A stretch of 64,000 nt of DNA from the NCBI RefSeq assembly GCF_048264025.1, contig NZ_JBLXDN010000006.1, positions 62,001-126,000 on the forward strand, given 5' to 3'. Origin of the DNA: Nitrincola sp048264025. GTDB taxonomy: Bacteria > Pseudomonadota > Gammaproteobacteria > Pseudomonadales > Balneatricaceae. Under the pieces are notes generated by a model. That model did not search any database. It was not told the DNA's origin and saw only the letters and a program-made list of their open reading frames with translations. The translations under genes were made by a program, and so were the position numbers. Positions 51,978 through 60,290 of the stretch are shown piece by piece (positions within the stretch are counted from its first letter, which is position 1; the number at the start of each line of letters is the position of its first letter).

Positions 51978-53738
51978 TTATGCTCCACCACCGGGTTCAA
52001 GCATGACTGATTCGCCCGCCACGCGAATCACCTCTTCCAGCGTACTGATCCCTTCAGCTGCCAGATCCAAAGCACTCTGCCCCAGTGTTTTGAAATTTGG
52101 TCGCGAATGCGCCAAGTGGTGAAATTCACTGGTGTCACTGCGGCGCAGGGCATCGGCTAGCTGCGTGTCAATTTCCAGAAACTCGAAAATACCGACACGG
52201 CCTTTGTAGCCGGTGTTGTTACACTGCATACAGCCTTTGCCCTTGATGTAGCCGCTGCCTTTGAACTTTAGCTGGGGATTGCTGTTCAGCCAGGCTTGCT
52301 CGTTGGCATCCGGTTCATGAGGCTGTGAGCAATTGTCGCAGACCTTGCGAATCAGTCGCTGAGCCAGTACGGCTTGTAGTGAGGTGGCTACCAGATAACC
52401 AGCGGCCCCCATATCAATCAGACGGTTGGCGGTACTGACGGCATCATTGGTGTGCAGGGTTGAAAGCACCAGGTGACCCGTCATGGCGGCACGCAGACCG
52501 ATTTCAGCGGTTTCCTGATCGCGCATCTCCCCGATCAGAATGACATCCGGGTCCTGTCGCAATGCGGTGCGCAGTACGCCGGCGAAGGTCAGGCCAATCT
52601 TGAAATTGACCTGTACCTGATTGATCCGCTGCATGCGGTATTCAACAGGGTCTTCAATGGTAATGATCTTGCGCTCAGCGCGGTTGAGTTCGGCAAGGGC
52701 CGCATACAGGGTGGTGGTTTTACCACTACCAGTGGGACCGGTGACCAGCACCATGCCATGCGGTTTGTGGATAACCCGTTTAAAGCGGGCAACGAGGTCG
52801 GCAGGCATGCCAGTGTGGTCCAGATTAACCACGCCCTGGGACTGATCCAACAAACGCATCACCACGGATTCGCCGTAAATGGTCGGCATGGTGGATAGAC
52901 GCACATCGATGGCGCGATCTTTGACGCGGATATTGAAACGCCCATCCTGAGGCATACGTTTTTCCGAGATATTCAGGCCACCCATCAGCTTCAGGCGGGA
53001 AACCAGTGCCGGTGCGATGCGCTTCTCCTTCATGATTTGTTCCTGAAGCACACCATCGATACGCTGGCGCAGGCGTAGCACATTTTCATCCGGTTCAATG
53101 TGAATATCTGATGCTTTGACCTGAATGGCGTCCTCAAACAATGACTGCAGCAGGCGTACCACCGGCGCATCTGTGATATCAGCTCCACGTGCCAGTTGTG
53201 CCAGGTCAAAGTCACTTTCGGCCAGTTCCTCACCCAGTTCTTCAGCAATGGAACTGATTTCATCGGTGCGCCGGTACATGGAATCAAAGGCATTGAGTAC
53301 ATCGGTTTCACGCACAATCGCTGTAGATACCGGGCGTTTCAGCAGCCGACTGATCTCATCCTGGATGAAAATATCGGTCGGGTCCGACAAGCCTACCAGC
53401 AGGCCATCCGGTTTATCTTCCAGCACTATGGCACGAAAACGTCTAGCCAGTGTTTCTGGCAGCAGTTTGACCGTAGCGGGGCGCAGTTGAAAATGGCGCA
53501 GATCGACATAAGGAATTTTTAGCTGTTCCGCCAGAAAGTCCAATAGCCCCTGCTCATTGATAAAGCCCAGAGAAATCAGCATTCTTCCCAAGCGGGTGCC
53601 GGTTTTTTTCTGCTCTGCCAGGGCTTTATCCAGTTGTGCCGGGGTGATGACTTTCTTTTCTACCAGCAGATCGCCCAAACGGATTTTCTGGCGGCGTGGT
53701 GCAGCGGGCTGTGTGCCTGTGTTGGTCTGATCTGTCAT
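51978..53738 (-). CDS. mshE: Pilus assembly ATPase MshE with c-di-GMP-binding MshEN domain
   Basis: This 586-residue GspE/PilB-type ATPase drives pilus extension. The N-terminus has two 24-residue MshEN motifs, at residues 20-43 (starting RLGDLLVEK) and 49-72 (starting RLGRMLISLG). This is the element shown in Vibrio cholerae MshE to bind c-di-GMP. The ATPase core has Walker A VTGPTGSGKTTTLYAAL, the Asp box TIEDPVEYRM and a His box. A four-cysteine zinc site lies near the C-terminus (KVCDNCSQ and KGCMQCNN). It overlaps the mshK-like gene by 4 bp. With the c-di-GMP-making cluster next door, regulation by c-di-GMP is a strong inference. Confidence 0.95.
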   Translation of the reverse strand: MTDQTNTGTQPAAPRRQKIRLGDLLVEKKVITPAQLDKALAEQKKTGTRLGRMLISLGFINEQGLLDFLAEQLKIPYVDLRHFQLRPATVKLLPETLARRFRAIVLEDKPDGLLVGLSDPTDIFIQDEISRLLKRPVSTAIVRETDVLNAFDSMYRRTDEISSIAEELGEELAESDFDLAQLARGADITDAPVVRLLQSLFEDAIQVKASDIHIEPDENVLRLRQRIDGVLQEQIMKEKRIAPALVSRLKLMGGLNISEKRMPQDGRFNIRVKDRAIDVRLSTMPTIYGESVVMRLLDQSQGVVNLDHTGMPADLVARFKRVIHKPHGMVLVTGPTGSGKTTTLYAALAELNRAERKIITIEDPVEYRMQRINQVQVNFKIGLTFAGVLRTALRQDPDVILIGEMRDQETAEIGLRAAMTGHLVLSTLHTNDAVSTANRLIDMGAAGYLVATSLQAVLAQRLIRKVCDNCSQPHEPDANEQAWLNSNPQLKFKGSGYIKGKGCMQCNNTGYKGRVGIFEFLEIDTQLADALRRSDTSEFHHLAHSRPNFKTLGQSALDLAAEGISTLEEVIRVAGESVMLEPGGGA

Positions 53739-54127
53739 GGTTCGCTCCGACTGGATTGAGTAGCAGCGGAAGGATCGAAGGTCAGCATGTGTGGCTGCAT
53801 CACGATTTTTTGGCCATTATCCTTACCCAGCAGTACGGTGCCATCACCGATTTGCAAGATGGTGTAGCCATCCACTTCATCACCCACGGAAACAGGCTGG
53901 TTGTTGATCACCGCATAGGAACCACGGTTACCGGTCAGCACCGCTTGCAAGTGTAGGCGTGCCTGGGCTTCTTGTGCCGGTGTTAACGTCTGTGCATGAC
54001 TGAAAGGCCGCAAGGGATCAGTGAAATTTAAATCACGTTCCTGAGCCGATAGCGGGGGGCCGAGGAACAGGCAGAGTCCGAATAGGTAAGCGGAAAAAAC
54101 TTGTTTACACACGTAGCCAGCCCTCAT
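53735..54127 (-). CDS. mshK: MshK-like pilus biogenesis protein
   Basis: This is a 130-residue exported protein with a signal-type N-terminus (SAYLFGLCLFLGPPLSAQ). It has a short domain with the pattern LTGNRGSYAVINNQPVSVGDEVDGYTILQIGDGTVLL (about 65-101), the PilP/GspB-like HR-type fold. In MSHA operons mshK sits after mshJ, as here. It overlaps the PilO-like gene by 23 bp and mshE by 4 bp. In other MSHA loci the secretin gene mshL comes next, but here mshE follows directly. Confidence 0.72.
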   Translation of the reverse strand: MRAGYVCKQVFSAYLFGLCLFLGPPLSAQERDLNFTDPLRPFSHAQTLTPAQEAQARLHLQAVLTGNRGSYAVINNQPVSVGDEVDGYTILQIGDGTVLLGKDNGQKIVMQPHMLTFDPSAATQSSRSEP

Positions 54128-54803
54128 CCAGTGTCAGCGTATAAAGCCGCAGGCGAAACAGTGTGTCTGGATAGTTGTCACTGAGGATCTGTACCTGCTC
54201 CCAACTGATCACCCAGGGCAGTTCGCTGAGCATATCAAGGTAGCGTACCAAGCCATGGTAGTTGCCGGTCAGTTCCAGCTCTACACCTCGCCGATAGACA
54301 CCGGAAGCAACCTCCGCAGGTAGGCTGGCTTGTTCTGTATCCGTGTCGGTATTATCGTCAGTAGCTGTTTCAGGTGCCGAGAAAACGATCTCAGTGGGGA
54401 GGCTACGCAGAGAGTGCAGGCTGACACCTTCGGTAACGCCAACAAGCGCCCTGAGTGCACTGTTCATTTGGTCGGGGGAAATAAAGCGGGCAAATTCCTG
54501 GTCTAGGGATTCACGCGCATGCAGGGCTTCCGCCTCCAGGTGTGTAGCTCGTTCGCGCAGCGCAATATTGGGATCCGCCGACAGGCTTTGAAGCAATTCA
54601 ACCTCTTGTGCCTTTAGTGTAGCCAGTTCGGATTGCTGGTTGCTGAGTAGTTGAGCTTGTTGCTGTATTTGACGACGGTCCGGATCAGTCAGCAAGGTAT
54701 CTGTCAGTAGCAGTACTATTAGGAGTGCCACAACCAGAATAATGCCACGTTCACGTAGCGAGCGCTTGTCTATCTGTCGGGAAAAGCCTGCCCAGATGTT
54801 CAT
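54105..54803 (-). CDS. mshJ: PilO/MshJ-like pilus biogenesis protein
   Basis: This 232-residue inner-membrane protein has one membrane helix (about 23-40), a coiled coil (QQQAQLLSNQQSELATLKAQ) and a ferredoxin-like periplasmic domain. In that domain, ELELTGNYHGLVRYLDMLSEL matches the PilO/MshJ signature. It would form a heterodimer with the PilN-like protein encoded upstream. GAGG lies a few bases before the ATG, which overlaps the upstream gene by 4 bp. Confidence 0.83.
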   Translation of the reverse strand: MNIWAGFSRQIDKRSLRERGIILVVALLIVLLLTDTLLTDPDRRQIQQQAQLLSNQQSELATLKAQEVELLQSLSADPNIALRERATHLEAEALHARESLDQEFARFISPDQMNSALRALVGVTEGVSLHSLRSLPTEIVFSAPETATDDNTDTDTEQASLPAEVASGVYRRGVELELTGNYHGLVRYLDMLSELPWVISWEQVQILSDNYPDTLFRLRLYTLTLDEGWLRV

Positions 54804-55447
54804 GGTGTAGCCTCGCTATTGTCCAGGGAACAGCTTTGCGTTTTGCATCCGGCTATCAGTCTGAAGGTGAGCGCATCAGCGTCATCACCGCTGGTTTCAT
54901 CGGTGGGTTGGTTGATCTCCAGGGTGTGAAATACCAGGCCTGTAAAGGCGGGCTCAATGCCAAGAAGATCAATGTAGATAGGCAGTAGCTCGGCATTAAT
55001 AACCCGGCCTTGCAGCAGGATATCCTGGCCTAGCGCCGCCAGATGAATACCAGTGATCCAGAGTCCATCGGGTTTCTGTCGGGCCAGTCCACGCAGGTAC
55101 TGCTCTGGTTCAGTTGCATCCAGAGGAATCAACGCTGTTTCTCGCAACGCACGCAAGTGGCGTATTTCGTTTTCCAGTCTGCGGGTGTGTTGCAATAGTC
55201 TGGGGTCTGCTTCAGGTCGGGCCATTGAAGCCAGTTCCGTCACTGTCTGACGTTGTTGATTCAACTGTGTTGTCAGTTGTTGGTTTTCATGCTTCAAACT
55301 GTTTAATGAGTAGGCGGTCCAGCCGCTATAGAGCAGCATCAATAGCAGTACTATACCGACAAGGCTTGCCATATGGCGGGCGGTCAGTTGTTCTCGCTTT
55401 TCATGCAGTTCAGCCTGATACAGGTTTACTTCCTGGCGTTGACTCAT
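54800..55447 (-). CDS. PilN-like pilus biogenesis protein (MshI2)
   Basis: This protein of about 215 residues has a short cytoplasmic start (QEVNLYQAEL) that resembles the PilN tail bound by PilM. One membrane helix (about 27-48), a coiled coil and the PilN-type domain (GLWITGIHLAALGQDILLQG) follow. I chose the ATG at 55447, which has GGAG 9 bases upstream; an ATG three codons earlier is too close to that site. It overlaps the PilM-like gene by 4 bp. The MshI2 name reflects position and fold. Confidence 0.78.
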   Translation of the reverse strand: MSQRQEVNLYQAELHEKREQLTARHMASLVGIVLLLMLLYSGWTAYSLNSLKHENQQLTTQLNQQRQTVTELASMARPEADPRLLQHTRRLENEIRHLRALRETALIPLDATEPEQYLRGLARQKPDGLWITGIHLAALGQDILLQGRVINAELLPIYIDLLGIEPAFTGLVFHTLEINQPTDETSGDDADALTFRLIAGCKTQSCSLDNSEATP

Positions 55448-56382
55448 CGGTTCCATCTCCCGATGAGTCCACCCCAGGCCAAAGGGGCAAGGTCAGGTTG
55501 TATAAGCCCTTGCTGGTTCGTATTCTGTGGCATATCCACTTGAGCCGTCTGGATGCCTAACATGTTGGTTACGGCATCCGGAAGCCAGGTGAGCTGACCG
55601 GTTCGATCAAGAAAATGTAGCTGTCGTACGGGTGACTGACCAAAGTGGCTATCGTAATAATCCATGGTCCGTTGTACTTCGAGTGAGAACTGATCAACCA
55701 GCTGTAGTTGCTGCATTTCATCATCAGTTATCAGGCTGTTCAGGCCCAGGTTGATAACCCGGGTAATATAAAACTGGCCATCGCGACAGATGTACAAGCG
55801 ACTGTCATTCGGATGGAAGTGAACGATGCCGACGGTGTCGCTGGTTTGCAGGCGTCTTTCAACCAGATTACGCATGGCCAGCTGAGCAATATCAATGTAG
55901 GTAGGTTTGAGACCAGCATCCCTGATCAGCTTGACTCGCTTTTCCAACAGGCTGCGTCGGGTGACGGCAACGAACAGTTGGTTAGAGTGGCCATGACGAC
56001 CTTCGGGAACTTCAAAAATATCACTGATAGCTTCGGTTACCGGGTATTCAAGGTATTCCTGAAGTTTCCAATGGGTAGCGGCTTTCAGATCGACGTCAGG
56101 CACGTCGGGTTTATCCATCTGAATCAGCTCAAATGCTTCCTGCTCGAGTGTAAGTATGACACCAGCATGCTGTAAACCCAGCTCACTGACCCAGTTCTTT
56201 AATAATTCTAAGGCTTGTTCGGGAGAGTCGGTGGCGGCTTGTAAGGAATGCGTCAGGCTGAAAGCGTCAGCGTGGCTGGCAGGGTTGGCCTGCACAAGAC
56301 ATAAAGCATCACGGCTGATGCACAGGCCAGCACGATCGGGTATTTGCTTTACGTTCCTGAGCGAGTTTAGCCAACTGAGCAA
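55444..56382 (-). CDS. mshI: PilM-like pilus biogenesis protein MshI
   Basis: This is a 312-residue cytoplasmic actin-like protein and the first gene of the pilus operon. The start LCISRDALCLVQANP and the ATPase-fold segments VKLIRDAGLKPTYIDIAQLAMRNL (about residues 152-175) and NLGLNSLITDDE match PilM/MshI. It starts at TTG with GGGAGCAACACC immediately before it. That RBS-spacer is the same as that of one pilin gene, which supports the choice. The protein anchors the PilN/PilO-like proteins on the cytoplasmic side. Confidence 0.85.
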   Translation of the reverse strand: MLSWLNSLRNVKQIPDRAGLCISRDALCLVQANPASHADAFSLTHSLQAATDSPEQALELLKNWVSELGLQHAGVILTLEQEAFELIQMDKPDVPDVDLKAATHWKLQEYLEYPVTEAISDIFEVPEGRHGHSNQLFVAVTRRSLLEKRVKLIRDAGLKPTYIDIAQLAMRNLVERRLQTSDTVGIVHFHPNDSRLYICRDGQFYITRVINLGLNSLITDDEMQQLQLVDQFSLEVQRTMDYYDSHFGQSPVRQLHFLDRTGQLTWLPDAVTNMLGIQTAQVDMPQNTNQQGLIQPDLAPLAWGGLIGRWNR

Positions 56383-56588
56383 GGTGTTGCTCCCAAATAG
56401 GGTCCGGTAAGCTGTCCTTGCTGATACTGTTTACCCGCACTGATTTCCTGAGAGCGGACCTTGTTACTGGGTAATCTGTCTTCGGCCTGAGGCTGTTTTT
56501 ACAGCGGGCTGTAGATTAACGTATGAATCTCGCTTTAAACATGATCTTTGTCAAGTAGATAGCCTATTAGTATGGGGTAATACTTGTT
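56383..56588. other. MSHA operon promoter region
   Basis: This gap of about 200 bases should hold the promoter of the msh operon, read leftward. It contains an FNR/ANR-like half-palindrome, ATGAT-CTTT-GTCAA (56541-56554), and on the minus strand a TTGACA with no good -10 at the right distance. No ORF is convincing. Confidence 0.4.
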
Positions 56589-57506
56589 TCAAAAGTAGTC
56601 CTGATAGTGCTGTAGTTCTTCAGCGGTCAGCAAAAACACACCATTGCCCCCTTTTTCAAACTCAGCCCAGGTAAAGGGTACTTCCGGATAGGTTTCTATC
56701 AAATGCGCTTCACTGTTGCCAACTTCAACGACCAGTAACCCTTCGTCTGCCAAAAATCGACTGGCTATTTTCAGCAGGCGACGGGTAATTTCCAGGCCAT
56801 CAACACCCGATGTCAGCGCCAGTTGTGGCTCATGCTGATATTCTTTGGGCATGTTTTTGAAGTCAGCTTGATCTACATAGGGTGGGTTGCTGACGATCAG
56901 GTCGTAGCGCTTGCCTTCAAGGTTATTGAACAGGTCGCTTTGAATAGTGCTAACTCGATGCTCTAACTCATGGCGTTTGATATTTTTGGTGGCAACCGCC
57001 AGTGCATCGCTAGAGATATCGACCAGATCAACCTGTGCCTCCGGAAACTGATAGGCACAGCCGATACCAATGCAGCCACTGCCAGTGCAGAGATCCAGAA
57101 TCTGCTCTACAGGGCCAGGCCTGAGCCAGGGAGAAAACAGCTGTTCTGTCAGCTCAGCAATAGGCGAACGTGGAATCAGTACACGCTCATCTACATAAAA
57201 TGGCATGCCCATATACCAGGCTTCGCCTGTGATATAGGGTAGCGGTATGCGCTCTTCAGTACGTCGGCGAATGTAGGTTAGAATGCGTTGCTTTTCTGAA
57301 CTGGTCAGGCGGGCATCCAGTACTTCCGGACTGGCATCCCAGGGTAGATGTACAGCATTTAATACCAGTTGTACGGCTTCATCCCAGGGGTTGTCCGTGC
57401 CATGCCCGTAAAACAGACTGGCCTGTTGAAAACTGCTCATGGCCCAGCGAATATAATCACGCAGTGTGTGTAGTTCGCTGGCGGGGTTATCTGTTTGAAA
57501 GGTCAT
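56589..57506 (-). CDS. prmB: 50S ribosomal protein L3 glutamine methyltransferase PrmB
   Basis: This 305-residue SAM-dependent enzyme methylates glutamine in ribosomal protein L3. The family start LHTLRDYIRWAMSSF, the SAM motif ILDLCTGSGCIGIGCAY and the catalytic NPPY in IVSNPPYVDQAD identify it, and MPKEYQHEP after NPPY fits PrmB rather than PrmC. I chose the ATG at 57506, which gives the usual length; the longer reading from 57665 adds a non-conserved leader overlapping the channel gene on the other strand. Confidence 0.93.
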   Translation of the reverse strand: MTFQTDNPASELHTLRDYIRWAMSSFQQASLFYGHGTDNPWDEAVQLVLNAVHLPWDASPEVLDARLTSSEKQRILTYIRRRTEERIPLPYITGEAWYMGMPFYVDERVLIPRSPIAELTEQLFSPWLRPGPVEQILDLCTGSGCIGIGCAYQFPEAQVDLVDISSDALAVATKNIKRHELEHRVSTIQSDLFNNLEGKRYDLIVSNPPYVDQADFKNMPKEYQHEPQLALTSGVDGLEITRRLLKIASRFLADEGLLVVEVGNSEAHLIETYPEVPFTWAEFEKGGNGVFLLTAEELQHYQDYF

Positions 57507-57645
57507 GCACTGGGGTACTCTGGCTGCTATAATTTTGCTTGAGCAGTGTACCTTAAACTCAAGTACAGGTGTAAGTCTGCACCTTGCCTGGTTAATCACA
57601 GGTGCGGCATTTAAATTAAAATAGAACAGCGATTGAGGTGGGTTA

Positions 57646-58923
57646 ATGTGGGTGGATTCGGTCACGGATTGGCTGGCTAAATTATCGATTGAGCCAACGG
57701 CGTTGACGCAGTTGATTGTTGCGCTGGGTCTGATTGCTTTAGTGGCGATTGTGACGCATTTTATTCTGCATCATTTGGTGCGCCGGGTCATGGAGCGGTT
57801 GGCCGGAAGTGCGCAGCATATCTGGAATCGTGCACTGTTTGAAAAGCAGCTGTTCAAGCGCCTGTCTTTTATTGTTCAGGCACTGATTGTGCAGGTCCAG
57901 GCGCAGCATTGGCTGGAGCCAGGTTCTGTATCCCTGTTACTCATCAATAGCCTTACCCAACTGTGGATTCTGATTTTCAGTGTGCTGGTGTTGTTTGTCA
58001 TACTGGATGTGTTGCTTGAGTTGTCTCAGTATAGCCGTGCAACTCGAGAACTACCGCTGCGGGGTATTTTTCAGGGGATTAAATTAGCTACGATTGTACT
58101 GGCGGCTGTTATCGCCATTTCCATCCTGATTGGCAAGTCTCCACTGATTCTGTTTAGTGGTTTGGGTGCGATGACGGCGGTATTGCTACTGGTGTTCAAA
58201 GACCCCCTGATGGGTCTGGTAGCGGGTATTCAGCTATCTGCGAATAAAATGCTGTCTGTGGGTGACTGGCTGGAAATGAGCCGTTATGGCGCCGATGGTG
58301 CGGTGGTGGATATCAATCTGACTACAGTGAAGGTGCAGAACTGGGATAACACCATTACCACCATTCCTACCTACGCACTGATTTCTGATTCGTTCAAAAA
58401 CTGGCGTGGTATGCAAGAGTCTGGTGGTCGGCGCATCATGCGTGGTGTCCGGATTGATGTCAGCAGTGTGCGCTTTTTGACTCCAGAGGATATAAATGCG
58501 TTACGCAAATCCAGTTTATTGAACAGCTATATAGAGCAACGTCTTGCGGAAGTTGAACGCTATAATACTGAACATGACCTGGATCTTAGTAGCCCGTTAA
58601 ATGGCCGACGTTTGACCAATATTGGTACGTTTCGTGCTTATCTGGCCGCCTACCTGAAGACCCATCCGCGTATTCATCAGCAGATGATCATGATGGTCAG
58701 ACAGCTTGAGGCGACTAGTGAAGGGGTACCCATTCAGGTTTATGCCTTTACCAATACCACTGCCTGGGTAGAGTATGAGGGTATTCAGGCTGACCTGTTC
58801 GATCATGTGCTGGCGGTGATGCCGGTATTTGGTTTGCGCTTGCATCAGTCGCCAACAGGGCATGATATACGCCAGATTAAATTATCAATTGATAAGGAGG
58901 ATCGGTCCGGCGTTGACAGATGA
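57646..58923 (+). CDS. Mechanosensitive channel, MscS family (YbdG-like)
   Basis: This inner-membrane channel opens under osmotic tension. It has 425 residues, as in YbdG (about 415). Several membrane segments lie in the first 190 residues, and the pore-lining MscS region (GLGAMTAVLLLVFKDPLMGLVAGIQL, about 178-203) is followed by the beta domain GDWLEMSRYGADGAVVDINL and then KVQNWDNTITTIPT. A YbdG-type extended C-terminal domain follows. The start is close to the divergent prmB start. Family placement is firm; YbdG-like rather than MscS is inferred from the length and the C-terminal half. Confidence 0.9.
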   Translation: MWVDSVTDWLAKLSIEPTALTQLIVALGLIALVAIVTHFILHHLVRRVMERLAGSAQHIWNRALFEKQLFKRLSFIVQALIVQVQAQHWLEPGSVSLLLINSLTQLWILIFSVLVLFVILDVLLELSQYSRATRELPLRGIFQGIKLATIVLAAVIAISILIGKSPLILFSGLGAMTAVLLLVFKDPLMGLVAGIQLSANKMLSVGDWLEMSRYGADGAVVDINLTTVKVQNWDNTITTIPTYALISDSFKNWRGMQESGGRRIMRGVRIDVSSVRFLTPEDINALRKSSLLNSYIEQRLAEVERYNTEHDLDLSSPLNGRRLTNIGTFRAYLAAYLKTHPRIHQQMIMMVRQLEATSEGVPIQVYAFTNTTAWVEYEGIQADLFDHVLAVMPVFGLRLHQSPTGHDIRQIKLSIDKEDRSGVDR

Positions 58924-59002
58924 TAAGGTGACTTTAACCCAGAGTTTTGTATATGCTTAGGCCTTGTATGTAACTGCTTTCACACCCTTGGAGCTATACC
59001 CC

Positions 59003-60235
59003 GTGAGCAAAATTGCCATAACACACGATGATCAGGGATTGCCCGTGCTGATGGCGCGGCAGGCAATCTATACCAAAAGTCAGGATGTGGCCGCTTACGA
59101 ATTGTTGTTCAGAGATGAGCAGGGCAATTTTGTCATGGGACTGAAAGATGACGATGCAACCCTGGCGGTGTTGGTTAACTCCTATGCCTCCTTCAGTAAA
59201 GGGACTAAAGCGCAGTTACCGTTTTTCCTGAAGGTGACTGACAAGGTGTTGCTGGATGATGAGTTGCCTGATTTTCCTCGGCACTTGTTTGTGCTGGAGT
59301 TGTTGCCGCATACGCGGGTTACCCAAGCGCTGATAGACCGTCTTATCGACTTGGCAGGACAGGGGTATCGATTGGCATTGTCCGGCTTTGATCCGGGTGA
59401 TACCAAACTGCATCCTTTGCTTAAAGTGGTGCATGTGTTGAAGCTGGATATTCAATTGATTGGTCTTGCCAGGATTCCAGCGCTGGTGCAAAAGCTGAAG
59501 CCCTTTAACCTGGAGCTGCTGGCGGATAAGGTTGAAACACAAGATCAGTTTCGCCAGTGTCTGGAAATGGGCTTTGCTCTCTATATGGGATATTTTCTCA
59601 GCAAGCCAGACTTGGTGCGGGGTAAAAAGCTGCCAGGCAATAAAGTGTTGTTGCTGCAGCTTTTGCAAGAACTGCAGAATAAGCATGCCACCGCTGAATC
59701 TGTTGAACAGATTGCCCTGAAAGACCCTGAGCTGACTTACAAAATTTTGCGTGTGGTCAACTCGGCCGCGGTTAATTTGCGCCGTGAAGTTAATTCTCTG
59801 TCTCATGCGATTGCGCTGCTGGGTATGGATCAGATCCGGCGTTGGGTGATGTTATTTCTGGCCAAGAGTGACAATGGCAAACCCACTGAGTTGACCCGCA
59901 ATATGCTCATCCGCGGACGGATGTGTGAGTTGTTAGGTGAAATGCTGGAGTTTCCGGCACCAATGGAGTGCTTTATTGTCGGTTTATTGTCTCAAATGGA
60001 TGTGATGATGGATATGGAAATGGATGTGCTCTTGAATGAAGTGCCGCTGCAGCCCTCGGTTAAGGATGCGCTGACTAAGCGTGAAGGGCAGGCGGGGCTG
60101 GTTCTGAGTGAAGTTGAGGTCTACGAGCGCGGAGAGTTTGAGCAACTGAAGAAATTGCTGCCCTCACAGTTTTACGAAGTCGCCTATCGGCATAGCCTTA
60201 AGTGGGCTGAACAGGTGCTAGAAGCCTTGCAGTAA
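59003..60235 (+). CDS. EAL-like / HDOD signalling protein (YuxH family)
   Basis: This 410-residue protein pairs a degenerate EAL domain with a HDOD domain. The EAL part (about 15-200) has ARQAIYTKSQDVAAYELLFRD at the start but Tyr-Glu-Leu-Leu where catalytic EAL would be, and no DDFGTG, so it is probably not a phosphodiesterase. HDOD (about 210-400) shows LKDPELTYKILRVVNSA and LLGMDQIRRWVMLFL. I chose the GTG at 59003, with GGAG 9 bases upstream, over a TTG at 58964. Such proteins act as regulators, sometimes binding c-di-GMP or partner enzymes; its partner is unknown. Confidence 0.85.
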   Translation: MSKIAITHDDQGLPVLMARQAIYTKSQDVAAYELLFRDEQGNFVMGLKDDDATLAVLVNSYASFSKGTKAQLPFFLKVTDKVLLDDELPDFPRHLFVLELLPHTRVTQALIDRLIDLAGQGYRLALSGFDPGDTKLHPLLKVVHVLKLDIQLIGLARIPALVQKLKPFNLELLADKVETQDQFRQCLEMGFALYMGYFLSKPDLVRGKKLPGNKVLLLQLLQELQNKHATAESVEQIALKDPELTYKILRVVNSAAVNLRREVNSLSHAIALLGMDQIRRWVMLFLAKSDNGKPTELTRNMLIRGRMCELLGEMLEFPAPMECFIVGLLSQMDVMMDMEMDVLLNEVPLQPSVKDALTKREGQAGLVLSEVEVYERGEFEQLKKLLPSQFYEVAYRHSLKWAEQVLEALQ

Positions 60236-60290
60236 AGCCTATCTTTATTGAGAAGAGGGACATGTCTGTCTACACATCCCTCCACACCCA

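Noticed and set aside
60236..60290. Hairpin GAGGGA/TCCCTC between HDOD and ilvD genes
   Set aside because: The loop is long and the stem is short with mismatches and no U-run, so I did not call a terminator.
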